The position numbers and the translations under genes are program-made. A stretch of DNA of 64,000 nt, taken from contig NZ_CP042856.1 in NCBI RefSeq assembly GCF_008001035.1, forward strand, positions 1,116,001 through 1,180,000, given 5' to 3'. The notes beneath the pieces are model-generated. The model searched no databases and was not told where the DNA came from. It worked only from the letters and a program-made list of their open reading frames with translations. Positions 16,179 through 29,218 of this stretch are shown one piece after another. The DNA comes from Salinibacterium sp. dk2585 (GTDB lineage: Bacteria > Actinomycetota > Actinomycetes > Actinomycetales > Microbacteriaceae). Position 1 is the stretch's first letter, and each line of letters begins with the position of its first letter.

Positions 16179-16909
16179 GACCTGGCCGCCTCTCCTGCTG
16201 CGACTCCCGTATCGGGGGAGCGGAGGCTCAGGGCCTCCTTGAGCGACTCTCCGCGTCCGAGGCGGTGCTTCGCCTGCACCTCAAGCGCATTCATGATGAG
16301 CGTCAGGACGTAGGCGAGCACGAAGTAGATGACGAGACCCAATCCATAGGCGAAGAAGGTGTTGGTGTCGCGCTGGAGCGAATCCAGGCGGAACGTGAGG
16401 TCGGCGATCGTGATCGTGCCGACGACGGCCGTGCCCTTGAGCAGGTGGATGAGCAGGTTCGTCAGTGACGGGATCATGAGCGCCCACGCCTGCGGGAAGA
16501 TCACCCGGCGCATCCGTTGGGCCCTCGTCATGCTCAACGCGGTCGTTGCCTCCCACTGCCCGGTAGGCACGGAGTTGATTGACCCGCGAACGACCTCGGC
16601 GGCATAGGCGCCGTAGTTGAGCCCGAGCGCGAGGATGCCCGCGGCCATGGGGTGGAGTTCGACGCCCAGCTGCGGCAGGACGAAGAAGAACCAGAAGATC
16701 TGGACCACGAGTGATGTGCCGCGGAAGAACTCGATGACCGTGCGAGCGAAGCCGCGGACGAGTGTCCTCGGGCTGCGCGCAAGGATCCCGAAGACCACTG
16801 CGATGACCATGGCCAGCGCGGCGCCGCCGAGGGTGAGCTGGATTGTGATCCACACGCCATCCAGGATTCTCGGCAGCGCCGCCACCAGCGCTTCGATATT
16901 GCTATCCAT
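16175..16909 (-). CDS. ehuC: Ectoine/hydroxyectoine ABC importer, permease EhuC
   Basis: 244 residues, HisM-type permease with several membrane helices and an EAA loop EVVRGSINSVPTGQWEATTALSMTRAQRM that closely parallels that of EhuD. The C-terminal 35 residues are a hydrophilic tail. It starts 11 bases after ehuB with no good Shine-Dalgarno, suggesting re-initiation or coupling. Confidence 0.88.
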   Translation of the reverse strand: MDSNIEALVAALPRILDGVWITIQLTLGGAALAMVIAVVFGILARSPRTLVRGFARTVIEFFRGTSLVVQIFWFFFVLPQLGVELHPMAAGILALGLNYGAYAAEVVRGSINSVPTGQWEATTALSMTRAQRMRRVIFPQAWALMIPSLTNLLIHLLKGTAVVGTITIADLTFRLDSLQRDTNTFFAYGLGLVIYFVLAYVLTLIMNALEVQAKHRLGRGESLKEALSLRSPDTGVAAGEAARS

Positions 16910-16920
16910 GGGAGAGGCGA

Positions 16921-17820
16921 TTAGCCCAGGTCACCCGCGCAGAGCATCTCGGTCGTGAGGTCAGCGGGGGGCATGTTCTCCTTCGTGAAGCCGTACTCGC
17001 CCACCAGCTCGAGGTACTTCTCCTCGCTGTCCATGATCTTCGCGAGCTCCTCGTTGTACGCATCGAGCAGCGTCGTGTCACCCTTGCGGAAGACGGTCGA
17101 GCCGGCACCGACCTGCTCGACGCCGTCGATCTCCTGCACGAAGGCCTGGGTGGTCTCCACGCCTGCGTCCGGGTTGTTCTCGACCATCCAGTTGAGGGAG
17201 ATCGCGGTCATCGCGAAGGCGTCGGCGCGGCCGTTGGCCACGACGTCCATGCCGGACTGCGCGTCCGGAACGCTCTGCACGTTCGTGATGCCGAGGGCAT
17301 CGGCATAGCCGGCCTCGATGCCACCCGCGAGGACGGCCAGGTTCACGTCGCCCGCGTCAACGACCGAGTCGAGGTCGCTGAGACCCTTGGGGTTGCCCTC
17401 GGGAACCATGAGTGCGGTCGTGTACATGATCTCGGGGTCGCTGAACGCGGCCTGCGCGCAGCGGTCGGGGAGGATCGACATTCCGGCGCTGACCGCGTCG
17501 AAGCGGCCCGCGTTGAGGCCGGGGATCAGGGAATTCCAGTCGACCTGCACGACCTCGACGTTGTCGATCCCCATGTTGCCGAAGATCTCTTCGTGCATGG
17601 CGATCGTCGCCCCCGTGGGCTCGTCGCCGTCGAGCCAAGAATAGGGACGCTCATCGGCGATGGCGACGGTGATGGTGCCGTCTTCCTGAAGCGTTGCCAG
17701 CAGGTCCTCGTCGGAGTCACCGCCGTTGCCGCCTCCTCCGCTGCACGCGGTGAGTGCGAGTGCCGCGACCCCCGTCGTGGCGATTGCTAGACGAGCTTTC
17801 TGGCTCCGTCGCTTGTTCAT
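16921..17820 (-). CDS. ehuB: Ectoine/hydroxyectoine-binding lipoprotein EhuB
   Basis: 299 residues. The basic N-terminus and hydrophobic stretch end in a lipobox LALTAC (Cys 26), followed by a Gly-rich linker: a lipid-anchored substrate-binding protein. The mature part is a family 3 solute-binding fold (ITVAIADERPYSWLDGDEPTGATIAMHEEIF, then DAVSAGMSILPDRC and ADAFAMTAISLNWM). In EhuB, aromatic residues form the ectoine cage; several Trp/Tyr/Phe are placed appropriately (RPYSWLD) but I cannot verify the pocket. ATG 17820 is preceded by GAGGAG. First gene of the long operon, so the promoter should lie just upstream. Confidence 0.9.
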   Translation of the reverse strand: MNKRRSQKARLAIATTGVAALALTACSGGGGNGGDSDEDLLATLQEDGTITVAIADERPYSWLDGDEPTGATIAMHEEIFGNMGIDNVEVVQVDWNSLIPGLNAGRFDAVSAGMSILPDRCAQAAFSDPEIMYTTALMVPEGNPKGLSDLDSVVDAGDVNLAVLAGGIEAGYADALGITNVQSVPDAQSGMDVVANGRADAFAMTAISLNWMVENNPDAGVETTQAFVQEIDGVEQVGAGSTVFRKGDTTLLDAYNEELAKIMDSEEKYLELVGEYGFTKENMPPADLTTEMLCAGDLG

Positions 17821-20226
<2,406 letters not shown>

Positions 20227-20309
20227 GCAGACGCACTCATACCGGCTGGTCGGTGTGAATGCTAGCGTCGATACGGGTCCAGCGCCGGACCCCACCGACA
20301 GGAGGTATC

Positions 20310-21338
20310 GTGGCATCACCCGACCATTCCAAGAGCATCCAGATCCAACTCGCGGAGCGCCCGAGCGGCTGGCCCACGGACGACACCTTCCGCACCGTCA
20401 CGGTTGACCTGCCCGAACTCGGCGACGGCGAGGTGCGCGTCGCGAACGAGTTCGTCTCCGTCGACCCCTACATGCGCGGCCGCATGGACGACGTGAAGTC
20501 ATACGTGCCGCCCTACGTGCTGGGCGAGACGATGGAGGGCGGGGCCGTCGGCCGCATCGTCGCGAGCAACTCGGAACGGCTGGCCGTTGGCGACCTTGTG
20601 CTGCACTCGCTCGGCTGGCGTGATGTCGCCCAGGGCGAGGCATCCGCCTTCCGTAAGGTCGAGGAGATTCCGGGCATCACCCCGTCGGTCTACCTTGGGG
20701 CGCTCGGGATGCCCGGCTTCACCGCCTGGGTCGGCCTGCGCAAGATCGCCCGACTGCGGGAGGGCGACATCGTCTTCGTCTCCGGCGCTGCGGGGGCGGT
20801 CGGCAGCTCGGTGGGGCAGATCGCCCGGCTCGCCGGGGCCTCGCGGGTCATCGGCTCGGCGGGCTCGGAGGAGAAGGTGCGCACGCTCACGGAGCGCTAC
20901 GGCTTCGATGCCGCGTTCAACTACAAGGAAGGTCCCGTGCGCAAGAGCCTGCGCGAGGCGGCGCCCGACGGCATCGACGTGTACTTCGACAATGTCGGCG
21001 GCGAGCACCTCGAGGCCGCGCTTGGGGCCTTCCGCGACGGCGGCCGCGGTGCCATCTGCGGCATGATCTCGCAGTACAACGCGACGGAACCGGCACCCGG
21101 GCCGCGCAACCTCGCGAACCTCATCAAGCGGGGCCTCACCCTGCAGGGCTTCACCGTGAACCGCTACAACGAGCACTTCAAGGAGTTCGCGGCCGAGGTC
21201 ACGCCCTGGGTGCGCTCTGGTGAACTCATCTACGACGAGACCGTCGTCGAGGGGATCGAGAACACCCCCGCGGCGTTCCTCGACATGATGCACGGGGCCA
21301 ACATCGGCAAGATGGTCGTGCGCGTCGGCCGAGGCTGA
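20310..21338 (+). CDS. NADP-dependent oxidoreductase, zinc-free MDR family (CurA/prostaglandin reductase-like)
   Basis: 342 residues. It has the ERPSGWPTDDTF start, VSVDPYMRGRMDD, a Rossmann stretch VFVSGAAGAVGSSVGQIARLAG, Ser/Lys-type NADP preference, VYFDNVGGEHLEAAL, and GFTVNRY near the end, all typical of CurA/YncB and alkenal reductases. The Cys/His zinc ligands of alcohol dehydrogenases are absent. The expected reaction is reduction of activated carbon-carbon double bonds. The GTG start at 20310 has AGGAGG four bases upstream; the ATG at 20259 has none. Confidence 0.85.
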   Translation: MASPDHSKSIQIQLAERPSGWPTDDTFRTVTVDLPELGDGEVRVANEFVSVDPYMRGRMDDVKSYVPPYVLGETMEGGAVGRIVASNSERLAVGDLVLHSLGWRDVAQGEASAFRKVEEIPGITPSVYLGALGMPGFTAWVGLRKIARLREGDIVFVSGAAGAVGSSVGQIARLAGASRVIGSAGSEEKVRTLTERYGFDAAFNYKEGPVRKSLREAAPDGIDVYFDNVGGEHLEAALGAFRDGGRGAICGMISQYNATEPAPGPRNLANLIKRGLTLQGFTVNRYNEHFKEFAAEVTPWVRSGELIYDETVVEGIENTPAAFLDMMHGANIGKMVVRVGRG

Positions 21339-21357
21339 AATGCGTTCGGCCCCGGGC

Positions 21358-21363
21358 TATGAT
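21358..21363 (+). promoter_or_regulatory. Promoter -10 box of the thiamine-responsive operon
   Basis: TATGAT lies about 15 bases before the riboswitch aptamer; a weak CTGAAA at 21336 could be the -35. Confidence 0.5.
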
Positions 21364-21377
21364 GGGGCCACACATAC

Positions 21378-21468
21378 ACACACGGGAGTCCGGTGAGCCG
21401 GGCTGAGAGGAAGCTACTCCAAGCTTCGACCGTCGAACCTGATCTGGATAATGCCAGCGCAGGGAGGG
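21378..21468 (+). ncRNA. TPP riboswitch (THI element)
   Basis: The conserved aptamer strings are present in order: GGTGAGCCGGGCTGAGAGG (P2/P3 side), a variable P3 hairpin (AAGCT...AGCTT type), then GAACCTGATCTGGATAATGCCAGCGCAGGGAGG covering J2/4, P4-P5 and the 3' side of P1. The Shine-Dalgarno AGGGAGG of the following gene (21461-21467) is at the 3' edge of the aptamer, so thiamine pyrophosphate binding probably blocks translation initiation directly. Confidence 0.95.
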
Positions 21469-21472
21469 AAAT

Positions 21473-22093
21473 ATGAACACTTCAACTGCACCTGCCGTCG
21501 CGTCCGCCAAGGCGAAGCCGAACCTCCGCTGGAGGGTTGTCGACATCGTCGTTGCGAGCGTCATCGGCGTCGCATCCGGCCTCATCTTCCTGGCCTGGAA
21601 CGTTGCCCACGAGCCCCTCAGCGGGCTCGTCGGATTCCTGCCCGGCCTCCAGGCGCTCTTCGGAGGCGGCTGGTTGTTCGCGGGCGTGCTCACGGCGCTC
21701 GTCGTGCGCAAGCCCGGCGCGGCGATCTATGGCGAGATGATCGCGGCGACCGTCTCGGCCCTCGTGGGGAACCAGTGGGGCGCGCTCACGCTTGTCTCAG
21801 GCTTCGTGCAGGGGCTCGGCGCCGAGCTCATCTTCGCGCTCTTCGTCTACACGAACTGGCGACTGAGCGGCGCCATCCTCGCGGGCATGGGCGCTGGCCT
21901 CGCGATGGCGATCACCGATCTCACGCTCTGGTACCCGGGTGCGGCACCGCTGTTCGCGACCGTCTACACGATCTCCGCGATCATCTCGGGCGCCATCCTC
22001 GCCGGCGTGCTTTCGTGGCTCGCCGTCCGCGGACTCGCGAGTGCCGGGGCACTGAACCGCTTCGCCTCGGGGCGCGTCCCCACGCGGCGCTGA
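21473..22093 (+). CDS. ykoE: ECF transporter substrate-binding (S) component for thiamine or hydroxymethylpyrimidine
   Basis: 206 residues with about five or six membrane helices: VDIVVASVIGVASGLIFLAWN, then LQALFGGGWLFAGVLTALVVRKPGAAIYGEM, WGALTLVSGF, and TDLTLWYPG. The sequence resembles YkoE. It would give specificity to the ATPase and T components encoded next. Control by the TPP riboswitch directly upstream supports thiamine or its pyrimidine precursor as ligand. AGGGAGG ends 5 bases before the ATG. Confidence 0.9.
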   Translation: MNTSTAPAVASAKAKPNLRWRVVDIVVASVIGVASGLIFLAWNVAHEPLSGLVGFLPGLQALFGGGWLFAGVLTALVVRKPGAAIYGEMIAATVSALVGNQWGALTLVSGFVQGLGAELIFALFVYTNWRLSGAILAGMGAGLAMAITDLTLWYPGAAPLFATVYTISAIISGAILAGVLSWLAVRGLASAGALNRFASGRVPTRR

Positions 22094-22098
22094 CGACC

Positions 22099-23565
22099 AT
22101 GGAATCCCGGATGCCCGGGGCCCGCATAAGTGCCCGGGGATGGGGTTGGCGGCACGCAGGCCGGGACGACTGGGCCGTGCGCGACCTCGACCTCGCGATC
22201 GAACCGGGGGAGCGAGTGCTGCTGCTCGGTGCCTCCGGTGCGGGCAAGTCCACGGTCATCCACGGGCTCGCCGGCGTGCTCGGCGGGGATGAGGAGGGCG
22301 AGAGCACGGGAGAGCTGACGCTCGACGGTGACCATCCCGCATCACGTCGGGGCCGTGCGGGGCTCGTGCTGCAGGACCCCGACTCCCAGGTCATCCTCGC
22401 GCGGGTCGGTGACGACGTGGCCTTCGGCTGCGAGAACCTCGGCGTGTCGCGTGAGGAGACCTGGCGCCGCGTGCGGGATGCACTTGCGATCGTGGGCCTG
22501 GACCTGCCGCTCGATCACTCGACCGAGGCGCTCTCAGGCGGACAGAAGCAGCGGCTCGCCCTCGCGGGTGTGCTCGCCATGCGGCCGGGACTCCTCCTCC
22601 TCGACGAACCGACTGCGAACCTCGACCCCGAGGGCGTGCGCGAGGTCGTGGACGCTACGCGCCGCGTGCTCGACGAGACCGGCGCAACTCTCGTGGTCGT
22701 CGAGCACCGCGTCGAGGTCTGGCGAGAATTGGTCGACCGCGTGATCGTGCTCGGCGCGGACGGGGGCGTGCTCGCCGATGGGGACCCCGCGCGGGTGCTC
22801 ACCGACGAGGGTGAGTCGCTCGCGGCATCCGGAGTCTGGGTTCCGAGTCATCCGCCGCGGACGCCCGTACGACGGGAGCGCGGCAGCGATGAGTCCCTCG
22901 TGTCCGCCGAACGGCTGTCGGTCGCTCGAGGCAAGCGCGTCGTGCAGCAGGGGGTCGACCTCACGGTCGGCGCTGGGCAGGCAATCGCCCTCACCGGAGC
23001 GAACGGTGTCGGCAAGTCGACCCTTGTGCTGACCCTCGCGGGGCTGCTTGCGCCGGCGGCGGGCAGGGTGCTCGCGCATCCCGTGCTGAAAGGCGGGGTG
23101 GGGGATGCGCCGCTCAGGTGGCGATCGCGCGACCTCCTCACGCGCATCGGCACGGTGTTCCAGGACCCCGAGCACCAGTTGCTCACCGGCCGGGTGCGCG
23201 ATGAACTCGCGATCGGGCTGCGCGCGCTCAAGGTCGGCCGAGCCGAACAGGAAGCACGCATCGACGAACTGCTGCAGCGGCTCCGGCTCGCACACCTCGC
23301 CGACGCGAACCCCTTCACGCTGTCAGGCGGCGAGAAGCGGCGGCTCTCCGTCGCAACAATGCTCGCGACGCGGCCGCCCGTGCTCATGCTCGACGAACCC
23401 ACCTTCGGCCAGGACTCCCGCACGTGGGAGGAACTCGTGGCGATGCTCGCCTCCCTGCTCGATGACGGCAACGCGATCGTCATGGCGACGCACGACGAGC
23501 GGCTCGTCGACGCGCTCGCCACGTCGACGCTCCGGCTGCAGCCGCGCGCGGAGGTGCTCGCATGA
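22099..23565 (+). CDS. ykoD: ECF transporter ATPase with two fused ABC domains (YkoD-like)
   Basis: 488 residues with two complete nucleotide-binding domains. First: Walker A GASGAGKST, signature LSGGQKQRLALAGVL, Walker B LLLLDEPTANLD. Second (from about 275): Walker A GANGVGKST, signature LSGGEKRRLSVATML, Walker B VLMLDEPTFGQD. Other ECF systems use two separate ATPases; fusion in one chain is the YkoD arrangement. The ATG at 22099 follows the ykoE stop by 5 bases; the long upstream frame is a shadow of ykoE. Confidence 0.9.
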   Translation: MESRMPGARISARGWGWRHAGRDDWAVRDLDLAIEPGERVLLLGASGAGKSTVIHGLAGVLGGDEEGESTGELTLDGDHPASRRGRAGLVLQDPDSQVILARVGDDVAFGCENLGVSREETWRRVRDALAIVGLDLPLDHSTEALSGGQKQRLALAGVLAMRPGLLLLDEPTANLDPEGVREVVDATRRVLDETGATLVVVEHRVEVWRELVDRVIVLGADGGVLADGDPARVLTDEGESLAASGVWVPSHPPRTPVRRERGSDESLVSAERLSVARGKRVVQQGVDLTVGAGQAIALTGANGVGKSTLVLTLAGLLAPAAGRVLAHPVLKGGVGDAPLRWRSRDLLTRIGTVFQDPEHQLLTGRVRDELAIGLRALKVGRAEQEARIDELLQRLRLAHLADANPFTLSGGEKRRLSVATMLATRPPVLMLDEPTFGQDSRTWEELVAMLASLLDDGNAIVMATHDERLVDALATSTLRLQPRAEVLA

Positions 23566-24347
23566 CGGCGGTCGCCGCACGCCCCGACCGCGCGGTGGTG
23601 ACAATCAATCCCGTCGCGAAGCTGGCGACGGCCCTCCTCGTCGCCGGGGTGCTCGTGCTCACGATCGACTGGGTCTCGGCGACCGTGGCCCTCGTGCTGG
23701 AGTTCGCCCTCTTCGCCTTCGCGGGCGTGAGCGCCCGCACCTTCTGGCTGCGCACACTGCCGATCTGGATCATGGCGCCGCTCGCCGGCGTGACGATCGC
23801 GCTCTATGGCGAGGCATCCGGCGCCACCTACTTCGAGTGGCTCTTCGTGCACGTGACAGAGGGCTCGGTCACGCTCGCGATCGCGACCGTGTTGCGAGTG
23901 CTCGCGATCGGCCTCCCCGCCGTCGTGCTCTTCATCACAATCGACCCGACCGACCTCGCCGACGGGCTCGCGCAGGTCGCCAAACTGCCGAGCCGCTTCG
24001 TGTTGGGCGCGCTCGCGGGGCTCCGGCTCGTGGGCCTGCTGATCTCCGACTGGCGCAGCCTTGAGCTCGGCCGCCGCGCCCGGGGCGTAAGCGATCACGG
24101 GCGTGTGCGACGGCTGCCTGGGCAGGCCTTCGCGCTGCTCGTGATCGCGATCCGGCGGGGCAGCAAGCTCGCGACGGCGATGGAGGCTCGCGGCTTCGGC
24201 GGCGCCACCCCTCGATCGTGGGCGCGTGCGTCACACTTCGGCCGCCCCGAGGTGCTGCTGATCATCATCGGTGCGGCGATCGCGGCGACCGCCGTCGCGG
24301 TCTCGGTCGCGACCGGCCACTGGAACTTCATCTGGGCGAGGGCATGA
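23562..24347 (+). CDS. ykoC: ECF transporter T component (YkoC/CbiQ-like)
   Basis: 261 residues, CbiQ/EcfT fold with about five helices: AKLATALLVAGVLVLTIDWVS, VLRVLAIGLPAVVLFITIDPTDLADGL, and the cytoplasmic coupling motifs SLELGRRARGVSDHG and KLATAMEARGFGG (the Ala-Arg-Gly signatures that dock on the ATPase). The ATG overlaps the ykoD stop (ATGA). It completes a dedicated group I ECF importer. Confidence 0.9.
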   Translation: MTAVAARPDRAVVTINPVAKLATALLVAGVLVLTIDWVSATVALVLEFALFAFAGVSARTFWLRTLPIWIMAPLAGVTIALYGEASGATYFEWLFVHVTEGSVTLAIATVLRVLAIGLPAVVLFITIDPTDLADGLAQVAKLPSRFVLGALAGLRLVGLLISDWRSLELGRRARGVSDHGRVRRLPGQAFALLVIAIRRGSKLATAMEARGFGGATPRSWARASHFGRPEVLLIIIGAAIAATAVAVSVATGHWNFIWARA

Positions 24348-24958
24348 GACCGGATGCCACGCCTGACCCCGCGCCAGGGCGGCAGCCAGAGACGGCGCAT
24401 GCGATCGTGACGCACGTGCCCCGCATCGTCGACGCCGTTGCTGTGGATGCCCGCCCGGTCGTGCTCATCGACGGCCGCTCCGGCTCAGGGAAGACGACGC
24501 TCGCCAGGGCGCTCGCGGCGGCGATCGACGGCGCGCAGCTCGTGCGGCTCGACGACTTCTACCCCGGCTGGGACGGGCTCGACGCTGGGAGCGCGATGGT
24601 CGTCGCCGACGTGATGCGGATGGACGACCCCGGGTGGCGAGGCTGGGATTGGAACGTGGGCCGGCCAGGCACGTGGCATCCGCTCGATGCGGCGCGGCCG
24701 CTCGTGATCGAAGGCTGCGGTGCGCTCAGCCGCGCATCGCGTGCGCTCGCGACCTTCGGCGTGTGGGTTGAACTCGACGCCCCCACCAGGAAGCAGCGCG
24801 CCCTGGCACGGGATGGGGAGGGCTATGCGCCGTACTGGGACCGGTGGGCCACGCAGGAAGACGAGTTCATCGCCCGCGAGCACCCGCGGTCGCTCGCCGA
24901 CCTCGTGATCGACGAGACCGCGACAGCGTCCGGGAGAGTCGGGACTCAGCCCCAGTAA
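24344..24958 (+). CDS. P-loop nucleoside-kinase-like protein in the thiamine operon
   Basis: 204 residues. The Walker A is GRSGSGKTT (44-52), followed by LVRLDDFYPGWDGLD, the DDFY motif seen in uridine-kinase/phosphoribulokinase-like enzymes, WDWNVGRPGTWHPLD, and VIEGCGALSRAS as the second strand. The ATG overlaps the ykoC stop (ATGA), so it belongs to the riboswitch-controlled operon. A role in phosphorylating an imported thiamine-related compound is an inference only; family members are commonly annotated just as uridine kinase-like ATP-binding proteins. Its last bases overlap the end of the convergent gene. Confidence 0.8.
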   Translation: MRPDATPDPAPGRQPETAHAIVTHVPRIVDAVAVDARPVVLIDGRSGSGKTTLARALAAAIDGAQLVRLDDFYPGWDGLDAGSAMVVADVMRMDDPGWRGWDWNVGRPGTWHPLDAARPLVIEGCGALSRASRALATFGVWVELDAPTRKQRALARDGEGYAPYWDRWATQEDEFIAREHPRSLADLVIDETATASGRVGTQPQ

Positions 24959-25419
24959 CCCGGATCGTCGGTGGGGTCGTCCTGCCAGTAGCACGTCAGC
25001 ACGGCATGCGTGCGGTAGAAGACGGCCAGGGTGCGGTCGGCGGCTCGTGCGTCCAGCCCGCCGGGGGAGATCGACCCGCTGATCGTGCCGGGGGCGAAGC
25101 AGTAGTCGTCGCGCGCGAACTGCGGTCTGCTCGGCGCCGTCCAGTCGCCCTTGTATGCACCCATACAGTCCTCGCAGACCGGGATGAACTCGGGCACCCC
25201 GAAATAGCAGATCATCGTCAGTGAACCGCGATACCGCAGCTCCGCGACATCCGTCGTGTACAGGTTCGTCGAGGGCCCGCCGGAGGCACTGTTGCCGCGC
25301 TCGCATCGCTCGGTGCCCTCCATTCCCGAGAAGTGGTCGGCGCTCGCGGGGGCCGCACCGAGCAACACGAGCACGGCAGCGCCGAGGAGGGCGAGGGATG
25401 ACGTCACAACACGGGACAT
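24946..25419 (-). CDS. Secreted cysteine-rich hypothetical protein
   Basis: 157 residues. A classic Sec signal peptide (SRVV, then a Leu/Ala/Val core, ending APASA) suggests cleavage after residue 27. The mature part has six cysteines (RCERG, MICYF, VCEDC, YCFAPG, TCYWQ), enough for three disulfides, and many aromatics, a compact extracellular domain. No enzyme motif recognised. ATG 25419 has AGGTGG 5 bases upstream; an in-frame GTG at 25428 is less well placed. The 3' ends of this gene and the kinase gene overlap by 13 bases. Confidence 0.75.
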   Translation of the reverse strand: MSRVVTSSLALLGAAVLVLLGAAPASADHFSGMEGTERCERGNSASGGPSTNLYTTDVAELRYRGSLTMICYFGVPEFIPVCEDCMGAYKGDWTAPSRPQFARDDYCFAPGTISGSISPGGLDARAADRTLAVFYRTHAVLTCYWQDDPTDDPGYWG

Positions 25420-25537
25420 GGCAGCCACCTGTCAACGAGGGGGTGAGGTACCGGGAGTGTAGAGCGGCGGTTCGCGTTTGGTGAGGCGTCAGATCATGAG
25501 AGTTCTGTCATCCGGAACGCCCTGTCGCCGGTGCCGA

Positions 25538-25734
25538 TCAGCAGCACCGTCCTTCGGGGTTCCGGTCGCGGCGATCGTCGCGGTCCCGCCAGAACTCACG
25601 CTCCGTCATGGGCGGATGCCCGTCGTGATGCGTCGCATGGAACTCGAGGTAGCGCTCATAGGCATCGGCTCCCATGATGCCGCGGAGGATTCGCCTTGCC
25701 TCGACGACCGTGGCCACGAGGGCATCGGCTGCGG

Positions 25735-25738
<4 letters not shown>
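25538..25738 (-). CDS. YbdD/YjiX-family small protein, CstA partner
   Basis: 66 residues with the family core VEARRILRGIMGADAYERYLEFHATHHDGHPPMTEREFWRDR, followed by a basic, Cys-ending tail. YbdD-type proteins are encoded next to CstA and are needed for its pyruvate/peptide uptake activity in enterobacteria. The ATG overlaps the cstA stop (ATGA), so production is coupled to CstA. Confidence 0.9.
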
Positions 25739-28008
<2,270 letters not shown>

Positions 28009-28105
28009 CTATGCCTCCTCGGGGCTGCCTAGTCGCAGGCTAGAACTCACCCGCCAGCCGCGCTAGACCCAACTTTCTGCCCCGTTCGGGGCACGGGCTC
28101 GGCCC

Positions 28106-28111
28106 TAGACT
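28106..28111 (+). promoter_or_regulatory. -10 box of a leaderless promoter (thiamine-binding protein)
   Basis: TAGACT, 6 bases, then ATG at 28118. Confidence 0.55.
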
Positions 28112-28117
28112 GGAGCC

Positions 28118-28423
28118 ATGCTTGTTGCCTTCTCTGTCTCGCCAGGCGGCACCGGCCGCACCAATGGATCCGTGCATGACGCGGTCGCTGCCGCCGTCAA
28201 GGTTGTCCGCGAATCCGGCCTCCCACACCGCACGGACGCGATGTTCACGACGATCGAGGGCGAGTGGGACGAGGTCTTCGATGTCGTCAAGCGCGCGACG
28301 GATGCCGTCGGCGAGTTCGGCTCGCGCGTCTCGCTCGTGCTCAAGGCCGACATCCGCCCCGGCTACACGGGCGAGCTCGACGGCAAGGTAGCACGCCTCG
28401 AGCAGGCCATCTCAGGAGAGTAG
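28118..28423 (+). CDS. Thiamine-binding protein, MTH1187/YqgV family (DUF77)
   Basis: 101 residues, ferredoxin-like fold. Conserved segments are LVAFSVSPGGTG, VAAAVKVVRESGLPHRTDAMFTTIEGEWDEVFDVVKRA and RVSLVLKADIRPGYTGEL. Family members form oligomers that bind thiamine; the cellular role is not settled. It is not under the TPP riboswitch found at 21.4 kb. It converges on the EI24-like gene with stops adjacent (28423/28424). Confidence 0.88.
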   Translation: MLVAFSVSPGGTGRTNGSVHDAVAAAVKVVRESGLPHRTDAMFTTIEGEWDEVFDVVKRATDAVGEFGSRVSLVLKADIRPGYTGELDGKVARLEQAISGE

Positions 28424-29218
28424 CTACGCGACCGCGCGCGTCGGCTCGCCGAGCGTTCGGCGCGCGAGCAGCGTCGCGCCGGCAACCGCCGCCGGCATGG
28501 TGGCGACGGCACCGAGCGGCACGAGGAACAGCACGAAGGCTGCGACGCCGAAACCGAGCGTTACCGAGCGGCGCTGGCCGAGCATCCGTCGCCGTGCACC
28601 GAAGCGGATGCCGCGGCGCTCGAATGCCGTCGCCGTGAGTTCGAGCGCCAGGAACCACCCGCCAGTGAACGCACCGATGATTGCGGCCGTGACACTGCCC
28701 GCGACCGGGATGAGCCCGAGCAGGAACAGCCCGAGCCCGACGAGGATGGTGAGCGCCAGCACGGCAATGGCCTCCCCGATGCCGCGCAGGATACCGCGAA
28801 GCATGGGCACCTCCGGCCCTTCGGCCACGGGGGAGATGCGGTCGTCGACGGCGCGGGAGATGCGCTCAAAGAATGGTGCCCCGATCGTCAGGGTGACGAC
28901 CGTGAACGTATAGACGGCCACGAGGGCCGCGGCGCCGATGATCCCGATGCCGACGGCGATCTGGATGACCGTGCGCCACAGCTCGGCCCAGCCGTCGGCG
29001 AAGCCCGTGAGCCACGTCACGAGCTGGTCGAGGTTCATCAGGAGGGCGAAGATTGCGGCACCGAAGACGAGTGACGTGATGAGGCCGGGCACAAGGCCGA
29101 GCAGCATCGCGCGGGGGTTGGACCCCCAGGCCCGGAAGCCGCGGAACAGCAGCCCGACGCCCTCAGCGAAGCCTCGCAACATGCCGGGCGCCCTCGGGGC
29201 AGTGGCGGCGGCGGGCAT
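28424..29218 (-). CDS. EI24/CysZ-like integral membrane protein
   Basis: 264 residues with about four to five membrane helices: LGLVPGLITSLVFGAAIFALLMN, IQIAVGIGIIGAAALVAVYTFTVVTLTIGAPFFERIS, a re-entrant/long helix pair VLALTILVGLGLFLLGLIPVAG, and FGVAAFVLFLVPLGAVATMPAAVAGATLLARR. The ...GAPFFERISRAVDD... segment after a membrane helix is typical of the EI24 family. CysZ members import sulfate, but actinobacterial members of this type are uncharacterised. A TATTCT box 6 bases before the ATG suggests a leaderless transcript; that box sits in the loop of a hairpin. Confidence 0.8.
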   Translation of the reverse strand: MPAAATAPRAPGMLRGFAEGVGLLFRGFRAWGSNPRAMLLGLVPGLITSLVFGAAIFALLMNLDQLVTWLTGFADGWAELWRTVIQIAVGIGIIGAAALVAVYTFTVVTLTIGAPFFERISRAVDDRISPVAEGPEVPMLRGILRGIGEAIAVLALTILVGLGLFLLGLIPVAGSVTAAIIGAFTGGWFLALELTATAFERRGIRFGARRRMLGQRRSVTLGFGVAAFVLFLVPLGAVATMPAAVAGATLLARRTLGEPTRAVA

